Below, piece after piece: positions 1 through 9,446 of a DNA stretch of 64,000 nucleotides. The stretch lies in assembly GCF_019710575.1 (NCBI RefSeq), contig NZ_JAHWFK010000008.1:62001-126000 (forward strand). The letters run 5' to 3'. Source of the stretch: Paractinoplanes polyasparticus. Its GTDB lineage: Bacteria; Actinomycetota; Actinomycetes; Mycobacteriales; Micromonosporaceae. The position numbers and the translations under genes are program-made. Position 1 is the stretch's first letter. Each line of letters opens with the position of its first letter. The notes under the pieces were generated by a model. That model searched no databases, was not told the DNA's origin, and worked only from the letters and a program-made list of their open reading frames with translations.

Positions 1-985
1 ACCTCAGTTTGAGCCCGGCCGGGATCGGCTTGCCGGCCTGCTCGAGGGCGACCTTCTGCTTGCCGGTGGCGACCGCCCAGTGGAAGATCTTGACCTTCGC
101 GCCGCCGCCGGCCAGGGCCGTGGTGACGGTCTTGTTGTAGACCTTCTCGAAGATGCGGGGCGCCGCGCACATGAGCGTCGGCTGGACCACCGAGAGCATG
201 TCGACCAGCTTGTCGACGCGGCCGTCGACGTAGGTCGGCACGCCCACGTGGATGATGCCGCAGAGCAGCGTCTTGCCGAACGAGTGGGACAGCGGGAGCC
301 AGAGGTACTGCAGGTCGGTCGACTCGAACAGGCCGAGGCCCTGCTGGGCGACGCCCTCCCAGGTCCAGCCGGCGTGCAGCAGCTGTACGCCCTTGGGGCG
401 GCCGGTGGTGCCGGAGGTGTAGATGAGGGTGGCGAGGTTGTCGGGGCCGATCGACTCGACCACCTCGTCGATCAGGGTGGGGCGCTCGCGCAGGACGGCG
501 GCGCCTCGCTCCTCGAGCTCGGCCAGGGTGAGCTGGGGCGGGGTGGCGCCCGCGTCGGCCAGGCCGTCGATGAGCACCACGTGCGTCACGTCGGTCTCGA
601 CGCCGGCGATCTTCATCGCCTGCTGGGCGTTCTCGGCGATGAGCACCTTGGACCCGGAGTTGGCCACGATGTAGCTGGCGTCCTCGGGCTCGGTGGTCGG
701 GTAGACGGTGGTGGTGGCGGCGCCCGCGGCGTTGATGCCGAGGTCGGCCAGCACCCACTCGTAGCGGGTGCCGGACAGGATGGCCACCCTGTCCTCCAGG
801 CCCACACCGAGGTCACGCAGGCCCGCCGCGATGGCCGAGGCCCGCTCGCCCACCTGCGCCCAGGTGTACCAGATCATGCCCGAGTCGTCGGCGTTGGGCA
901 CCGCGAACGCCTGGCCGTTGGGAGTCGCGGCCACGCGCTTGAAGAACATGTCGGGGATCGACCGGTAGGGAACCTCGAGAGCCAT
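1..985 (-). CDS. long-chain fatty-acid--CoA ligase (AMP-forming), N-terminal part
   Basis: This is an adenylate-forming enzyme that activates fatty acids to acyl-CoA through an acyl-AMP intermediate. Only the first 328 codons lie in the window; the C-terminal subdomain is beyond the left edge. The start is ATG at 985 (MALEVPYRSIPDMFFKRVAA). The translation carries the AMP-binding P-loop signature YTSGTTGRPKG and then the WLPLSHSFGK segment, both typical of FadD15-like long-chain acyl-CoA synthetases. The 237 bases between this gene and hisF hold its promoter region, with no other gene seen. It is not obviously linked to the his genes. Substrate chain length cannot be read from the sequence. 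Confidence 0.88.
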   Translation of the reverse strand, partial: MALEVPYRSIPDMFFKRVAATPNGQAFAVPNADDSGMIWYTWAQVGERASAIAAGLRDLGVGLEDRVAILSGTRYEWVLADLGINAAGAATTTVYPTTEPEDASYIVANSGSKVLIAENAQQAMKIAGVETDVTHVVLIDGLADAGATPPQLTLAELEERGAAVLRERPTLIDEVVESIGPDNLATLIYTSGTTGRPKGVQLLHAGWTWEGVAQQGLGLFESTDLQYLWLPLSHSFGKTLLCGIIHVGVPTYVDGRVDKLVDMLSVVQPTLMCAAPRIFEKVYNKTVTTALAGGGAKVKIFHWAVATGKQKVALEQAGKPIPAGLKLR

Positions 986-1222
986 CGGCGCCGCCTTATG
1001 GTCAGTTGTCCGGGGGGAGTTAACTTTCGTGTTACCGAAGGGTATTGGCACGGCTGCGGGAGGGCTAGTACCGCCCCGGCACCGGTAGCGAGCGGTGAGC
1101 TTCACCGCAAGTGTATCGAGCGCCACATGTCGTCGTCCCACGACGTGAAACGCGCGTTTATCCGCATTTCAGCGGCCCCGGCGCCGGATCGGGGAGACGT
1201 GGTTCTCAGCACATTGCCAGCT

Positions 1223-1984
1223 TCAGCGGACAGGATTGCCCGCCTCGCGCAGCGACTGCTTGACCTGGCCGATCGACAGGTCGCCGAAGTGGAAGACGCT
1301 GGCGGCCAGCACGGCGTCAGCCCCGGCCGACACCGCGGGCGGGAAGTGCTCGACCGCGCCGGCGCCCCCGCTCGCGATGACCGGGATGTCGACGACCTTC
1401 CGGACGGCCGCGATCAGGTCGAGGTCGAAGCCCGCCTTGGTGCCGTCGGCGTCCATCGAGTTGAGCAGGATCTCGCCCGCGCCCAGTGCGGCGACCCGCT
1501 CGGCCCACTCGATGGCGTCGAGCCCGGCGCTGCGGCGGCCGCCGTGCGTGGTGACCTCCCACCCGCTGGGCTGTTCGGCCGAGCGGCGCACGTCGAGCGA
1601 GAGCACGAGCACCTGGTTGCCGAAGCGCTCGGCGATCTCGCGGATGAGCTCGGGGCGGGCGATGGCCGCCGTGTTGACCCCGACCTTGTCGGCCCCGGCC
1701 CGCAGCAGCACGTCGACGTTGCCGACCGAGCGCACCCCGCCGCCCACGGTGAGCGGGATGAAGACCGATTCGGCCGTACGCCGGACCACGTCGAGCATCG
1801 TGCCGCGGTCGTCGGACGAGGCCGTGACGTCGAGGAAGGTCAGCTCGTCGGCGCCCTGCGCGTCGTACGCGGCGGCCAGCTCGACCGGATCGCCGGCGTC
1901 GCGCAGGTCGACGAAGTTGACTCCCTTGACCACGCGGCCCGCGTCCACGTCGAGACAGGGGATCACGCGCACGGCAACCGTCAT
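1223..1984 (-). CDS. hisF: imidazole glycerol phosphate synthase, cyclase subunit HisF
   Basis: HisF is the (beta/alpha)8-barrel half of IGP synthase. It uses ammonia from HisH to convert PRFAR to IGP and AICAR. The 253 residues match the family length. The two catalytic aspartates are visible: Asp12 in IPCLDVD and Asp131 in LSLDVR; the phosphate-binding stretch TVGGGVRS is also present. ATG at 1984 follows a -10-like TACGCT (1991-1996) by six bases, which suggests a leaderless transcript. hisF is separated from the rest of the his operon by a divergent LysR-type gene, so it probably has its own promoter. hisI, often next to hisF, is not here. Confidence 0.97.
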   Translation of the reverse strand: MTVAVRVIPCLDVDAGRVVKGVNFVDLRDAGDPVELAAAYDAQGADELTFLDVTASSDDRGTMLDVVRRTAESVFIPLTVGGGVRSVGNVDVLLRAGADKVGVNTAAIARPELIREIAERFGNQVLVLSLDVRRSAEQPSGWEVTTHGGRRSAGLDAIEWAERVAALGAGEILLNSMDADGTKAGFDLDLIAAVRKVVDIPVIASGGAGAVEHFPPAVSAGADAVLAASVFHFGDLSIGQVKQSLREAGNPVR

Positions 1985-2077
1985 GCCGCAAGCGTAACGA
2001 GGTCCCAGCCGCCGGCTTCGGGCGGTCGAACACTAAGCAGCGCCGAAAGGTGCCGCGCGAAGAAGTAGCGTGGCTAC
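1985..2077. promoter_or_regulatory. divergent promoter region between hisF and the LysR-type gene
   Basis: This 93-base gap separates two outward-facing genes. A -10-like TACGCT (complement of 1991-1996) sits six bases before the hisF ATG, and TAGCGT (2066-2071) sits six bases before the regulator ATG, so both could be leaderless. The regulator start is preceded by a short inverted repeat, GTAGC-GTG-GCTAC (2065-2077). LysR-type proteins usually bind such divergent regions, so hisF and autoregulation are plausible targets. No convincing -35 elements were found. Confidence 0.5.
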
Positions 2078-2992
2078 ATGATGGATCTGGGGCGGCTGCG
2101 AGCCCTGCACGCCGTGGCCAGCTACAAGACCGTGCTGGCGGCGGGCGAGGCACTGCACTGCACCCCGTCCGCCGTGTCGCAACAGCTCGCCAAGCTCGAG
2201 CGGGAAACCGGCGCCACACTGGTCGAGAAGCACGGACGGGGTCTGCGGCTGACCGAGGCCGGCCGGGTGCTCGCCCGGCACGCCGAGAAGGTGCTGGCCA
2301 CGGTCGACGAGGCCGAGGCGGCGCTGGCCGCCCATCGGGACACGGTCGTCGGGCGCCTCACGGTGGCGGCGTTCGCCACCGCCTGCCGGGCCCTGCTGCC
2401 GTACGCGCTGCATCGCCTGGCCTCGGAACATCCGCAGCTCAGCACGGGGCTGGTCGAGGTCCATCCGCACGAGGGTCTCGAGATGCTGCACCGGGGGCAC
2501 GTCGACCTCGCGGTGCTCGACGACTGGCCCGCGGTCGCGCTGCGCTACCCGAACGGCGTCACCCACGTCGAGCTCGGCTGGGACGTGGCCGACCTGATCG
2601 TGCCGAGCGGCCACCGGTTCGGCGACACGGTGCCGCTGGCCCGGCTCGAGGACGAGCGGTGGATAGCGGCCAAGGCGGGCGACGTCTGCCTCGAATGGCT
2701 GCAGCGGGTGGTGCCCGGCGTTCAGCCCGACTTCCACGTCGCCGAGTTCGAGACCCAGCTGACGCTGATCGCGGCCGGGCTCGGCGTCGCGGTCATCCCG
2801 CGGCTGGCCCGGTCGACCGAGCTTCCCCCGGGCGTACGCGTCGTCCGCGTCACCCCCGAGCCCAGGCGCCGCGTCGTGGTCGCCTGGCGCGAGGCCTCCG
2901 CCGCGCGCCCAGCCGTGCAGGCGGCGGTGGAGGCCCTGAGGAGCGCATGGATCAGGGTTGAGCGAGAACGTCCAGCGCCTGCCGCACGGTGA
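2078..2992 (+). CDS. LysR-type transcriptional regulator
   Basis: This 304-residue protein has the LysR-family layout: an N-terminal winged helix-turn-helix (about residues 1-60, with the conserved [10 protein letters not shown] segment) and a C-terminal substrate-binding effector domain. It is the only plus-strand gene within the histidine block. Its 3' end overlaps the 3' end of priA by 41 bases in convergent orientation, and its 5' end faces hisF. Control of hisF is an inference from position. The effector is unknown. ATG at 2078 is preceded by a -10-like element with no room for a ribosome binding site. Confidence 0.9.
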   Translation: MMDLGRLRALHAVASYKTVLAAGEALHCTPSAVSQQLAKLERETGATLVEKHGRGLRLTEAGRVLARHAEKVLATVDEAEAALAAHRDTVVGRLTVAAFATACRALLPYALHRLASEHPQLSTGLVEVHPHEGLEMLHRGHVDLAVLDDWPAVALRYPNGVTHVELGWDVADLIVPSGHRFGDTVPLARLEDERWIAAKAGDVCLEWLQRVVPGVQPDFHVAEFETQLTLIAAGLGVAVIPRLARSTELPPGVRVVRVTPEPRRRVVVAWREASAARPAVQAAVEALRSAWIRVERERPAPAAR

Positions 2993-3677
2993 ACGCGCCC
3001 GCGTAGAGCGACTTGCCGGCGATCACGCCCTCGACCCCGACCGGCTCCAGAGCAGCCAGCGCCCGCAGGTCGTCCAGGGTGGACACGCCGCCGCTGGCGA
3101 TGATCGGCTTGTCGGTGGCCGCGCACACCTCGCGCAGCAGCTCGACGTTCGGGCCGCGCATCATCCCGTCCTTGGTGATGTCGGTGACGACGTAGCGCGA
3201 CGCGCCGGCCTTGTCGAGCCGGGCCAGCACCTCGTACAGGTCGCCGCCGTCCCGGGTCCAGCCGCGGGCCGACAGCGTCCGGCCGCGCACGTCCAGGCCT
3301 ATCGCCACGCGGTCGCCGTACTCGGCCACGACCCGGTCGCACCACTCCGGGTCCTCCAGCGCGGCGGTGCCGATGTTGACCCGCTCGCAGCCGGTGGCCA
3401 GGGCTCGGGTCAGCGACTCGTCGTCGCGGATGCCGCCGGACAGCTCGACCTTCACGTCGAGCCGGCCGACCACACCGGCCAGCAGCTCGGCGTTCGACCC
3501 GCGCCCGAAGGCCGCGTCCAGGTCGACCAGGTGCACCCACTCGGCGCCGTCGTTCTGCCAGGCCAGCGCGGCCTCGAGCGGGTCGCCGTAGGCCGTCTCG
3601 GAACCGGCGGCGCCCTGCACGAGACGCACGGCCTGACCGTCCGCGACGTCGACGGCGGGCAGCAGCTGCAAGGTCAT
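2952..3677 (-). CDS. priA: phosphoribosyl isomerase A (HisA/TrpF dual-function)
   Basis: PriA is a (beta/alpha)8 isomerase acting on ProFAR in histidine synthesis and, in many actinobacteria, also on phosphoribosyl anthranilate in tryptophan synthesis. The 241-residue protein has the N-terminal catalytic Asp10 ([10 protein letters not shown]), the nearby Arg18 of the VRLVQG loop, and Asp170 in VTDITKDG, matching the actinobacterial PriA pattern. The dual role is inferred from taxonomy and motifs; trpF elsewhere in the genome cannot be excluded. It is the last gene of the hisD-priA run, and its end overlaps the convergent LysR-type gene. Confidence 0.93.
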   Translation of the reverse strand: MTLQLLPAVDVADGQAVRLVQGAAGSETAYGDPLEAALAWQNDGAEWVHLVDLDAAFGRGSNAELLAGVVGRLDVKVELSGGIRDDESLTRALATGCERVNIGTAALEDPEWCDRVVAEYGDRVAIGLDVRGRTLSARGWTRDGGDLYEVLARLDKAGASRYVVTDITKDGMMRGPNVELLREVCAATDKPIIASGGVSTLDDLRALAALEPVGVEGVIAGKSLYAGAFTVRQALDVLAQP

Positions 3678-3699
3678 AGTTGTTTCTCCAGAGTGTTGG

Positions 3700-4020
3700 T
3701 CAGCCGGCCTTGCGGCCGAGGACGACGACCACGAGGGCCGGCGCGGCGAGGACGAGCACCGCGGTGAGCACGATCCGCAGCGACAACTCGGGCACGAGAA
3801 GCCAGACCGCGGCGACGGCGACCGCCAGCCCGAGCAGAATGCCGAGTCGCTGGCTGCGGGTGCGGCGATAGAGCTGCCCGGTCTTGCGGGTGCGCGGGGT
3901 CAGGCGCTTGACCAGCTCACGCCGGCGCTGTCGCCGCGCCACCTTGCGGGCACGCGCGGCCTTCTCCTTCTCCAGCACGGCGAGACGTTCCTCGCGGCGC
4001 CGGGCGCGCTCTTTCGACAT
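3700..4020 (-). CDS. small basic membrane protein in the his operon
   Basis: No function recognised. The 106-residue protein has a very basic N-terminal half rich in Arg, Lys and Glu (about residues 1-57), probably helical, followed by two predicted membrane spans (about 60-77 and 80-100). It lies between hisH (four-base gap) and priA (22 bases), and so is co-transcribed with histidine genes. The charged cytosolic stretch followed by a hairpin of two spans suggests an inner-membrane protein with its N-terminus in the cytoplasm. Whether it has anything to do with histidine synthesis is unknown. Confidence 0.75.
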   Translation of the reverse strand: MSKERARRREERLAVLEKEKAARARKVARRQRRRELVKRLTPRTRKTGQLYRRTRSQRLGILLGLAVAVAAVWLLVPELSLRIVLTAVLVLAAPALVVVVLGRKAG

Positions 4021-4024
4021 CTCT

Positions 4025-4639
4025 TTACAGTCCGGCGACCCAGTTGCGCAGCAACGCGTAGCCGGCGTCGCCCGACTTCTCGGGGTGGAACTGGGCGGCG
4101 CTGAGCGGGCCGAGCTCGACGGCGGCCGCGAAGGGCTGGTCGTGGCTCGCCGTGGTCACCTTCGCGTCGGCCAAGGCGTCAAGATCATTGGCCGCGTACG
4201 AGTGGACGAAGTAGAACCTGGCGTCGGCGGGCAGGCCGTCGAACAGCCGCGACCCCGAAGCCACGTCGACCGTGTTCCAGCCCATGTGCGGGATGCGCTC
4301 GGCTGACAGCTTGTTGACCACGCCGGGCAGCAGGCCGAGGCCCTTGGTCTCGACACCGTGCTCGACGCCGGCGTCGAACAGGATCTGCATGCCCACGCAG
4401 ATGCCGATCACCGGGCGCCCGGCCGCGACCCGCGCCGCGATCATCGGGCCGGCCTCGATCGCCTCGATGCCGGCCATGCACGCCGCGTACGCGCCGACGC
4501 CCGGAACGACCAGGCCGTCGGCCTCGGCCGCGACGGACAGGTCGCTCGTCACGGTGACGGTCACACCGGTACGGGCCACCGCCCGTTCGGCCGAGCGCAG
4601 ATTTCCCGACCCGTAGTCGAGCACGACGACGTTCGTCAT
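4025..4639 (-). CDS. hisH: imidazole glycerol phosphate synthase, glutaminase subunit HisH
   Basis: HisH is a class I glutamine amidotransferase that releases ammonia for HisF. Starting at ATG 4639, it has 204 residues with nucleophile Cys81 in GICVGMQ and the His185/Glu187 pair in QFHPEKSG. A start 12 bases upstream is possible, but the ATG at 4639 shares one base with the stop of the preceding small gene, pointing to translational coupling. The N-terminal VVVLDYGSGNLRS is diagnostic of the family. Confidence 0.95.
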   Translation of the reverse strand: MTNVVVLDYGSGNLRSAERAVARTGVTVTVTSDLSVAAEADGLVVPGVGAYAACMAGIEAIEAGPMIAARVAAGRPVIGICVGMQILFDAGVEHGVETKGLGLLPGVVNKLSAERIPHMGWNTVDVASGSRLFDGLPADARFYFVHSYAANDLDALADAKVTTASHDQPFAAAVELGPLSAAQFHPEKSGDAGYALLRNWVAGL

Positions 4640-4785
4640 CAGACCGACCACAGGATGCCGCCGGCCGTGGCCAGGGCGGCGAGCACCCCGACGAGGCCGA
4701 TGCTGAACTTCGTGGCGCCCGACTTCACCAGCTGGATCACGCCGCCGACCAGGAAACCGGCGAGGATGAACAGCGCGATGGCCAT
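4639..4785 (-). CDS. 48-residue membrane protein between hisB and hisH
   Basis: This short gene encodes 48 residues beginning [20 protein letters not shown] and ending GGILWSV. It has two hydrophobic segments (about 3-18 and 27-46) joined by a short polar turn, KSGATKFS. Its ATG overlaps the hisB stop (ATGA), and its TGA shares one base with the hisH ATG, so it is locked into the operon. The tight coupling and clean codon use argue that it is real despite its size. Small membrane ORFs at this position occur in other actinobacterial his operons as hypothetical proteins; their role is unknown. Confidence 0.78.
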   Translation of the reverse strand: MAIALFILAGFLVGGVIQLVKSGATKFSIGLVGVLAALATAGGILWSV

Positions 4786-5396
4786 CAGAGCACGCCCTTG
4801 GTCGAGGGCAGCTGACCGGCGTTGCGGGGGTCGATCTCGACGGCCTCGCGCAGTGCCCGGGAGAACGCCTTGAACTGCGTCTCGACGACGTGGTGGGCGT
4901 CCGGCTTGCCGCCGTCGCGGGCCGCGCGGAGCACGCTGACGTGCAGCGTGAGCCGGGCCGCGTGGCCGAACGACTCGAAGATGTGCCGGGTCATGCTGGT
5001 CGGGTAGACCGGGCCGATGTACGGCGCCAGCTCGGGCTCGTCGTGCACGATGTACGGCCGGCCGGAAAGGTCGACCGCGGCCCGCACCAGCACCTCGTCC
5101 ATCGGGATGGTGGCCGAGCCGTAGCGCCGGATGCCCGCCTTGTCGCCCAGCGCCCGTGAGAAGGCGTCACCGAGCGCGATGGCCGTGTCCTCCATCGTGT
5201 GGTGGGCGTCGATCTCGAGGTCGCCCTCGGTGCGGACGGTCAGGTCGAAGCCGCCGTGCCGGGCGAGCTGGTTGAGCATGTGGTCGTAGAAGCCGACGCC
5301 CGTGCTCAGGTCGCCCTTGCCGGTGCCGTCGAGGTCGATCTCGACGAGCACCTTGGTCTCGTTGGTGACGCGCTCCACCCTCGCGGTGCGACTCAT
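4785..5396 (-). CDS. hisB: imidazoleglycerol-phosphate dehydratase HisB
   Basis: HisB converts IGP to imidazole acetol phosphate, the sixth step of histidine synthesis. The 203-residue protein is the monofunctional dehydratase, without the phosphatase domain of enterobacterial HisB. The manganese-binding motifs are present: [14 protein letters not shown] near residue 65 and DAHHVVE near residue 165. The ATG at 5396 overlaps the hisC stop by four bases, and the gene ends overlapping the 48-codon gene. Confidence 0.96.
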   Translation of the reverse strand: MSRTARVERVTNETKVLVEIDLDGTGKGDLSTGVGFYDHMLNQLARHGGFDLTVRTEGDLEIDAHHTMEDTAIALGDAFSRALGDKAGIRRYGSATIPMDEVLVRAAVDLSGRPYIVHDEPELAPYIGPVYPTSMTRHIFESFGHAARLTLHVSVLRAARDGGKPDAHHVVETQFKAFSRALREAVEIDPRNAGQLPSTKGVL

Positions 5397-6472
5397 GGCA
5401 GTGCCTCCAGGCTGAGCTTGTTCAAGAACGTGTCGGTCTCAGCGGGCGTGCCTGCGGTCACGCGCAGCCAGCCGGGCAGGCCGACGTCGCGGATCAGCAC
5501 ACCGCGGTCGAGCAACCGCTGCCAAGCGACTTTCTGATCCCCGCCCACCTCGAACAGCACGAAGTTGGCGTCGCTGTCGGCCACCTTCGTCCCCCGCGAG
5601 CGGAGCGTGGTGACGATGCGGTCACGCTGCTGCTTGATCACCTCGACGGTGGCCAGCAGAGCGTCACGCTGGGACAGGGCGGCGCGGGCGGCGGCCTGGG
5701 TGAGCGCGGACAGGTGGTAGGGCAACCGGACCAACTGCACGGCGTCGACCACGGCCGGGTCGGCGGCCAGGTAGCCCAGCCGGCCGCCGGCGAATCCGAA
5801 CGCCTTGCTCATCGTGCGGCTGACCACGAGGCGCGGGTGGCCGGGCAGCAGGGCGAGCGCGCTCGGCGTGCCGGGACGGGCGAATTCGGCGTACGCCTCG
5901 TCGACCACCACCAGCCCCCGGGCGGCCTCGAGCACGGCCGTGACCACCTCGGGGTCGAGCGCCGTGCCGGTCGGGTTGTTCGGCGAGCACAGGAAGATCA
6001 GGTCGGGGTCGTGCTCGTCGATCTGCGCGAGCGCCGCGGCCGGGGTGAGGCCGAAGTCGGGGTCACGCAGCGCGCCGATCCAGCTGGTGCCGGTGCCCTG
6101 GGCCAGCAGCGGGTGCATCGAGTACGACGGTCCGAAGCCCAGCGCCGTGCGGCCCGGCCCGGCGAACGCCTGCAACAACTGCTGCTGGACCTCGTTCGAC
6201 CCGTTCGCGGCCCACGTGTTGGCGCTGGTCAGGCCGTGACCGAGATAGTCGGCCAGGTCGGCCCGCAGCGCCACCGCGTCCCGGTCGGGGTAGCGGTTGA
6301 GGTCGCGCAGCTCGGCCTGCACGGCCTTGGCGATCGCGTCGACCACCACGTCGGGCAGCGGATAGGAGTTCTCGTTCGTGTTGAGCCGCACGGCCACGTC
6401 GAGCTGCGGAGCGCCGTACGGCGTCTGGCCCCGCAGATCGTCGCGGATGGGCAGGTCGTCGATGGTGGTCAC
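5393..6472 (-). CDS. hisC: histidinol-phosphate aminotransferase HisC
   Basis: This PLP-dependent aminotransferase makes histidinol phosphate from imidazole acetol phosphate. The open frame runs further upstream, but the homologous sequence begins at a GTG (6472) overlapping the hisD stop (GTGA), giving 359 residues, the normal length. The PLP lysine is Lys223 in [18 protein letters not shown] (about 162-169) and DEAYAEF (about 191) are the cofactor-contacting motifs. It is part of the tightly overlapping hisD-C-B run. Confidence 0.95.
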   Translation of the reverse strand: MTTIDDLPIRDDLRGQTPYGAPQLDVAVRLNTNENSYPLPDVVVDAIAKAVQAELRDLNRYPDRDAVALRADLADYLGHGLTSANTWAANGSNEVQQQLLQAFAGPGRTALGFGPSYSMHPLLAQGTGTSWIGALRDPDFGLTPAAALAQIDEHDPDLIFLCSPNNPTGTALDPEVVTAVLEAARGLVVVDEAYAEFARPGTPSALALLPGHPRLVVSRTMSKAFGFAGGRLGYLAADPAVVDAVQLVRLPYHLSALTQAAARAALSQRDALLATVEVIKQQRDRIVTTLRSRGTKVADSDANFVLFEVGGDQKVAWQRLLDRGVLIRDVGLPGWLRVTAGTPAETDTFLNKLSLEALP

Positions 6473-7788
6473 TGCTCGCCGCCGGGGAAACGAGCCCGCA
6501 CCGCGTCGCCGTGTGCCGGCAGGTCTTCCGCGTTGGCCAGCGCGACGACGTGACCGGCGACGTCGCGCAGGGCGGCCTCGTCGTACTCGATCACGTGGAC
6601 GCCGCGCAGGAACGACTGCACCGACAGGCCGGACGAGTGGCGTGCGCAGCCGCCGGTGGGCAGCACGTGGTTGGAGCCGGCCGCGTAGTCGCCCAGCGAC
6701 ACCGGCGACCACGCACCCACGAAGATCGCCCCGGCGTTGCGCACCCGCAGCGCCCACTCGCGGGCGTCGCGGGTCTGGATCTCGAGGTGTTCGGCCGCGT
6801 ACGCGTCGACGACCCGCAGCCCCTGCTCGAGGTCGTCGACCAGCACGACGCCGGACTGCTCGCCGGCCAGCGCGGTCTGCACCCGGGCCGCGTGCTTGGT
6901 GCTCGCCACCTGCCGCAGCACCTCGGCGTCGACCGCCTCGGCCAGCGCGGGCGAGTCGGTGACCAGCACGCTCGCGGCCAGCGGGTCGTGCTCGGCCTGG
7001 CTGATCAGATCGGCTGCGACGTGTCGCGGGTCGGCGGTGTCGTCGGCCAGGATCGCGATCTCGGTCGGGCCGGCCTCGGCGTCGATGCCGACCGTGCCGC
7101 GCAGCATGCGCTTGGCCGCGGTCACCCAGATGTTGCCCGGGCCGGTGATGATGTCGACCGGCTCGCAACGGTCACCGTCGCCGGCCCCGTCGGCGCCGTA
7201 GCCGAGCATGGCGATGGCCTGGGCGCCGCCGACCGCGTAGACCTCGTCGACGCCGAGCAGCGCGCACGCGGCCAGGACGCGGGCGTCGGGCAGGCCGCCG
7301 TTCTCTTTCTGCGGCGGGCTCGCCACGACCAGCGCCTCGACGCCGGCCACCTGAGCCGGCACCACGTTCATGACCACGGTGGACGGATAGACGGCCAGGC
7401 CCCCGGGGACGTACAGGCCGACGCGGCGCACCGGGATCCAGCGCTCGGTGACCGTGCCGCCCGGCACCACCTTGGTGGTGACGTCCGTGCGGCGCTGGTC
7501 GGCGTGCACCTTGCGGGCCCGCTCGATCACCACCTCGAGGGCGGCGCGCACGTCGGGCTCGAGGGTCTCGGCCGCGGCGGCGATGGCCGCCGCGGGCACC
7601 CGCAGCCGATCGAGGGTGACGCCGTCGAACCGCTGGGTCGCCTCGCGGATCGCGGAGAAGCCGTGCTCATGGACCGCCTCGACGACCGGGCGGATCTGCT
7701 CGACGGCCGCGGAGACGTCGAGCTGGGCACGGGGCAGCAGGCCTCGCAGGTCCCGGTGGGAGCCGCGCAGGTCGATCCGGTTCAGCAC
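6469..7788 (-). CDS. hisD: histidinol dehydrogenase HisD
   Basis: HisD is a zinc-dependent NAD enzyme that oxidises histidinol to histidine in two steps. The 439 residues are typical. Recognisable blocks include [35 protein letters not shown] and the C-terminal [18 protein letters not shown] zinc-site region. It begins with GTG at 7788 and is the first gene of the operon. A -10-like TAAACT lies seven bases upstream, so the operon may start with a leaderless mRNA. Confidence 0.96.
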   Translation of the reverse strand: MLNRIDLRGSHRDLRGLLPRAQLDVSAAVEQIRPVVEAVHEHGFSAIREATQRFDGVTLDRLRVPAAAIAAAAETLEPDVRAALEVVIERARKVHADQRRTDVTTKVVPGGTVTERWIPVRRVGLYVPGGLAVYPSTVVMNVVPAQVAGVEALVVASPPQKENGGLPDARVLAACALLGVDEVYAVGGAQAIAMLGYGADGAGDGDRCEPVDIITGPGNIWVTAAKRMLRGTVGIDAEAGPTEIAILADDTADPRHVAADLISQAEHDPLAASVLVTDSPALAEAVDAEVLRQVASTKHAARVQTALAGEQSGVVLVDDLEQGLRVVDAYAAEHLEIQTRDAREWALRVRNAGAIFVGAWSPVSLGDYAAGSNHVLPTGGCARHSSGLSVQSFLRGVHVIEYDEAALRDVAGHVVALANAEDLPAHGDAVRARFPGGEQ

Positions 7789-7795
7789 GCTGCCA

Positions 7796-7801
7796 AGTTT
7801 A
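7796..7801 (-). promoter_or_regulatory. -10 element of the his operon promoter
   Basis: On the minus strand this reads TAAACT, seven bases before the GTG of hisD. Transcription would start at or next to the GTG, i.e. a leaderless mRNA. The -35 region is weak. No run of His codons was found upstream, so there is no sign of a his attenuator. Confidence 0.5.
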
Positions 7802-7904
7802 GGCGGAAGGCTCGGCAGAACCGCGTCCGCCGTGGGCGGGACCAGGTCGTGGGATCTCGATCACTCTCACGCGACCGCCGCGCGGCCGCCGCGGGTGGGA
7901 CGGG

Positions 7905-7932
7905 TTGACCATGGTGGGGCGACCGATAGGCT
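7905..7932 (+). promoter_or_regulatory. promoter of the Lon-N protein gene
   Basis: TTGACC (7905-7910) and TAGGCT (7927-7932) are separated by 16 bases. The TAGGCT lies six bases before the GTG at 7939, placing the transcription start on the start codon (leaderless). Confidence 0.55.
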
Positions 7933-7938
7933 GAACCC

Positions 7939-8646
7939 GTGAGCAATCGGCTGCCGGTGTTCCCGCTGGGTACGGTGCTCTTCCCCGGCCTGGTGCTGCC
8001 CCTGCACATCTTCGAGGAGCGTTACCGCACGCTCGTTCGTGAGCTGGTGGCCAGCCCCGAAGACGGGCCGCACGAGTTCGGCGTGGTGACGCTGCGCCGC
8101 GGGGCCGAGGCCCCGGCCCCCGACGGCGCCGACGAGCCCACGCCGGAAAACCCGCCGATCGAGGTCGACGACCTCTACCCGACCGGCTGCACGGCAGAAT
8201 TGCGCCAGGTCACCGAGCTTCCCGACGGCCGCTACGACATCATGACCGTCGGCCGGCGGCGGTTCACGGTCAAGGACGTGCGCCAGGGCGAGGAGCCCTA
8301 CCTGACGGCCGACGTCGAATGGCTGCCCGACGAGTCGGCCGACGAACTGGCCGAGCTGCTGGCGCCGCGGGCGCTGGCCGCCTTCCGGGCCTATCTCGAG
8401 CTGCTGCGCCCCGACTCCGAGGGCCTCGACGCGGTGCCCGGCGACGCGACCGTGCTCTCCCACCTGATCGCGGCCACCGCCCAGCTCACCACCGACGAGC
8501 GCCAGCTGCTGCTCTCCGCCCCCGACACGGCGACCCGGCTGCGCACCGAGCTCAAGCTGCTCAACCGCGAGTCCGGTCTGCTGGCGAAGGTGCGCGCCGT
8601 CCCGGTGCCGCTCAGCGACCTGGCCCGCCCGGCCAGCCCGAACTAA
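7939..8646 (+). CDS. LON substrate-binding (Lon-N) domain protein
   Basis: The 235-residue protein consists of a Lon N-terminal (PUA-like) domain without the AAA+ ATPase or protease modules. The N-terminal LPVFPLGTVLFPGLVLPLHI is the family hallmark. The domain occurs alone in many actinobacteria, and its role is not established; peptide binding is suggested by analogy with Lon. A Pro/Glu-rich insertion lies near residues 55-75. The gene starts with a leaderless-looking GTG and converges on the next gene, overlapping its stop codon. Confidence 0.85.
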   Translation: MSNRLPVFPLGTVLFPGLVLPLHIFEERYRTLVRELVASPEDGPHEFGVVTLRRGAEAPAPDGADEPTPENPPIEVDDLYPTGCTAELRQVTELPDGRYDIMTVGRRRFTVKDVRQGEEPYLTADVEWLPDESADELAELLAPRALAAFRAYLELLRPDSEGLDAVPGDATVLSHLIAATAQLTTDERQLLLSAPDTATRLRTELKLLNRESGLLAKVRAVPVPLSDLARPASPN

Positions 8647-9392
8647 CCGCGCGGGTCGCCCGGCTGGTATTCGCGCGGGTCGCCCGGCGGCGGGTAACCC
8701 TCGGTGTGGTCGCTGTTGGGGCCGTAGCCCGGCTTGGCGCCCGGCTGGTCGAGGTCGGGGTCGTTGGACCAGCCGGCCATCAGCGTCAGCGCGATGGCCG
8801 CGGCGAACGCCGGCACCAGCATCGGCCCGAGCGAGTGCACCTCGGGCGGCGCCGCGTAGGTCGCGCCCTGCTGGGCCGTCTCGATCCACTGCTGATAGTC
8901 GGACCGGCCCGCCAGCTCGCCCACCCAGGGCGCCACCAGCCAGCCCGCACCGAGTGTGCCCAGCACGACGCTGAGCAGCAGAAAAGGCCCTCGGTCGCGG
9001 TGCAGCAGCAACCACGCGCCGATCGCCACGAGCAGGCCGAAGCCCAGCCCGAGCAGCGTGAACCAGCCGTCGGCGGCAATGTATTCCTCGGGCGACGGGT
9101 CGTTGACGACCACGCCCGCCTGGCCCGCGTCGATCACCGGCACGGACGGGGCAAGCCAGCGCCAGAGCAGGCCCAGCGGGCCGCCCAGGGCGAGGATCAC
9201 CAGCAGGCAGGAGACCGTGACGACGAGCGTGCGCTTCCACGGCCGCGGCGACGACCCACGCAGGTCGACCGGGCGGCCGAAGAAAGTGCGGGCGGGTCCG
9301 GACGGGTGGGCCAGCTCGTACCCGTGCGGCGGGGCCTCGTAGTCGAAGGCCGGGCGCTCGCCCGGCGGCGCCGGTTCCTGACTCGCGTTCAC
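8643..9392 (-). CDS. hypothetical membrane protein
   Basis: No family recognised. Using the GTG at 9392 (VNASQEPAPPGERP) the protein has 249 residues; an earlier start at 9419 is possible. It has a Pro-rich cytoplasmic N-terminus of about 50 residues, then about four membrane spans (WKRTLVVTVSCLLVILALGG; FTLLGLGFGLLVAIGAWLLL; LLLSVVLGTLGAGWLVAP; PMLVPAFAAAIALTLMAG), and a Gly/Pro/Asp-rich C-terminal tail. It lies just downstream of dnaE on the same strand and may be co-transcribed with it. Its function is unknown. Confidence 0.75.
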   Translation of the reverse strand: MNASQEPAPPGERPAFDYEAPPHGYELAHPSGPARTFFGRPVDLRGSSPRPWKRTLVVTVSCLLVILALGGPLGLLWRWLAPSVPVIDAGQAGVVVNDPSPEEYIAADGWFTLLGLGFGLLVAIGAWLLLHRDRGPFLLLSVVLGTLGAGWLVAPWVGELAGRSDYQQWIETAQQGATYAAPPEVHSLGPMLVPAFAAAIALTLMAGWSNDPDLDQPGAKPGYGPNSDHTEGYPPPGDPREYQPGDPRG

Positions 9393-9446
9393 CCTACGAT
9401 CCTGCCAGGTGCCGCCCACCTGCGTCCCGCGTGCCCGGTCACGTGC

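Noticed and set aside
1018..1040. Repeated GTTAAC / GTTACC near the acyl-CoA synthetase start
   Set aside because: The two halves are imperfect direct copies with no spacing typical of a known operator.
7789..7938. Possible histidine attenuator upstream of hisD
   Set aside because: No leader frame with a run of His codons and no terminator-like hairpin was found; the -10 element next to the GTG suggests a leaderless start instead.
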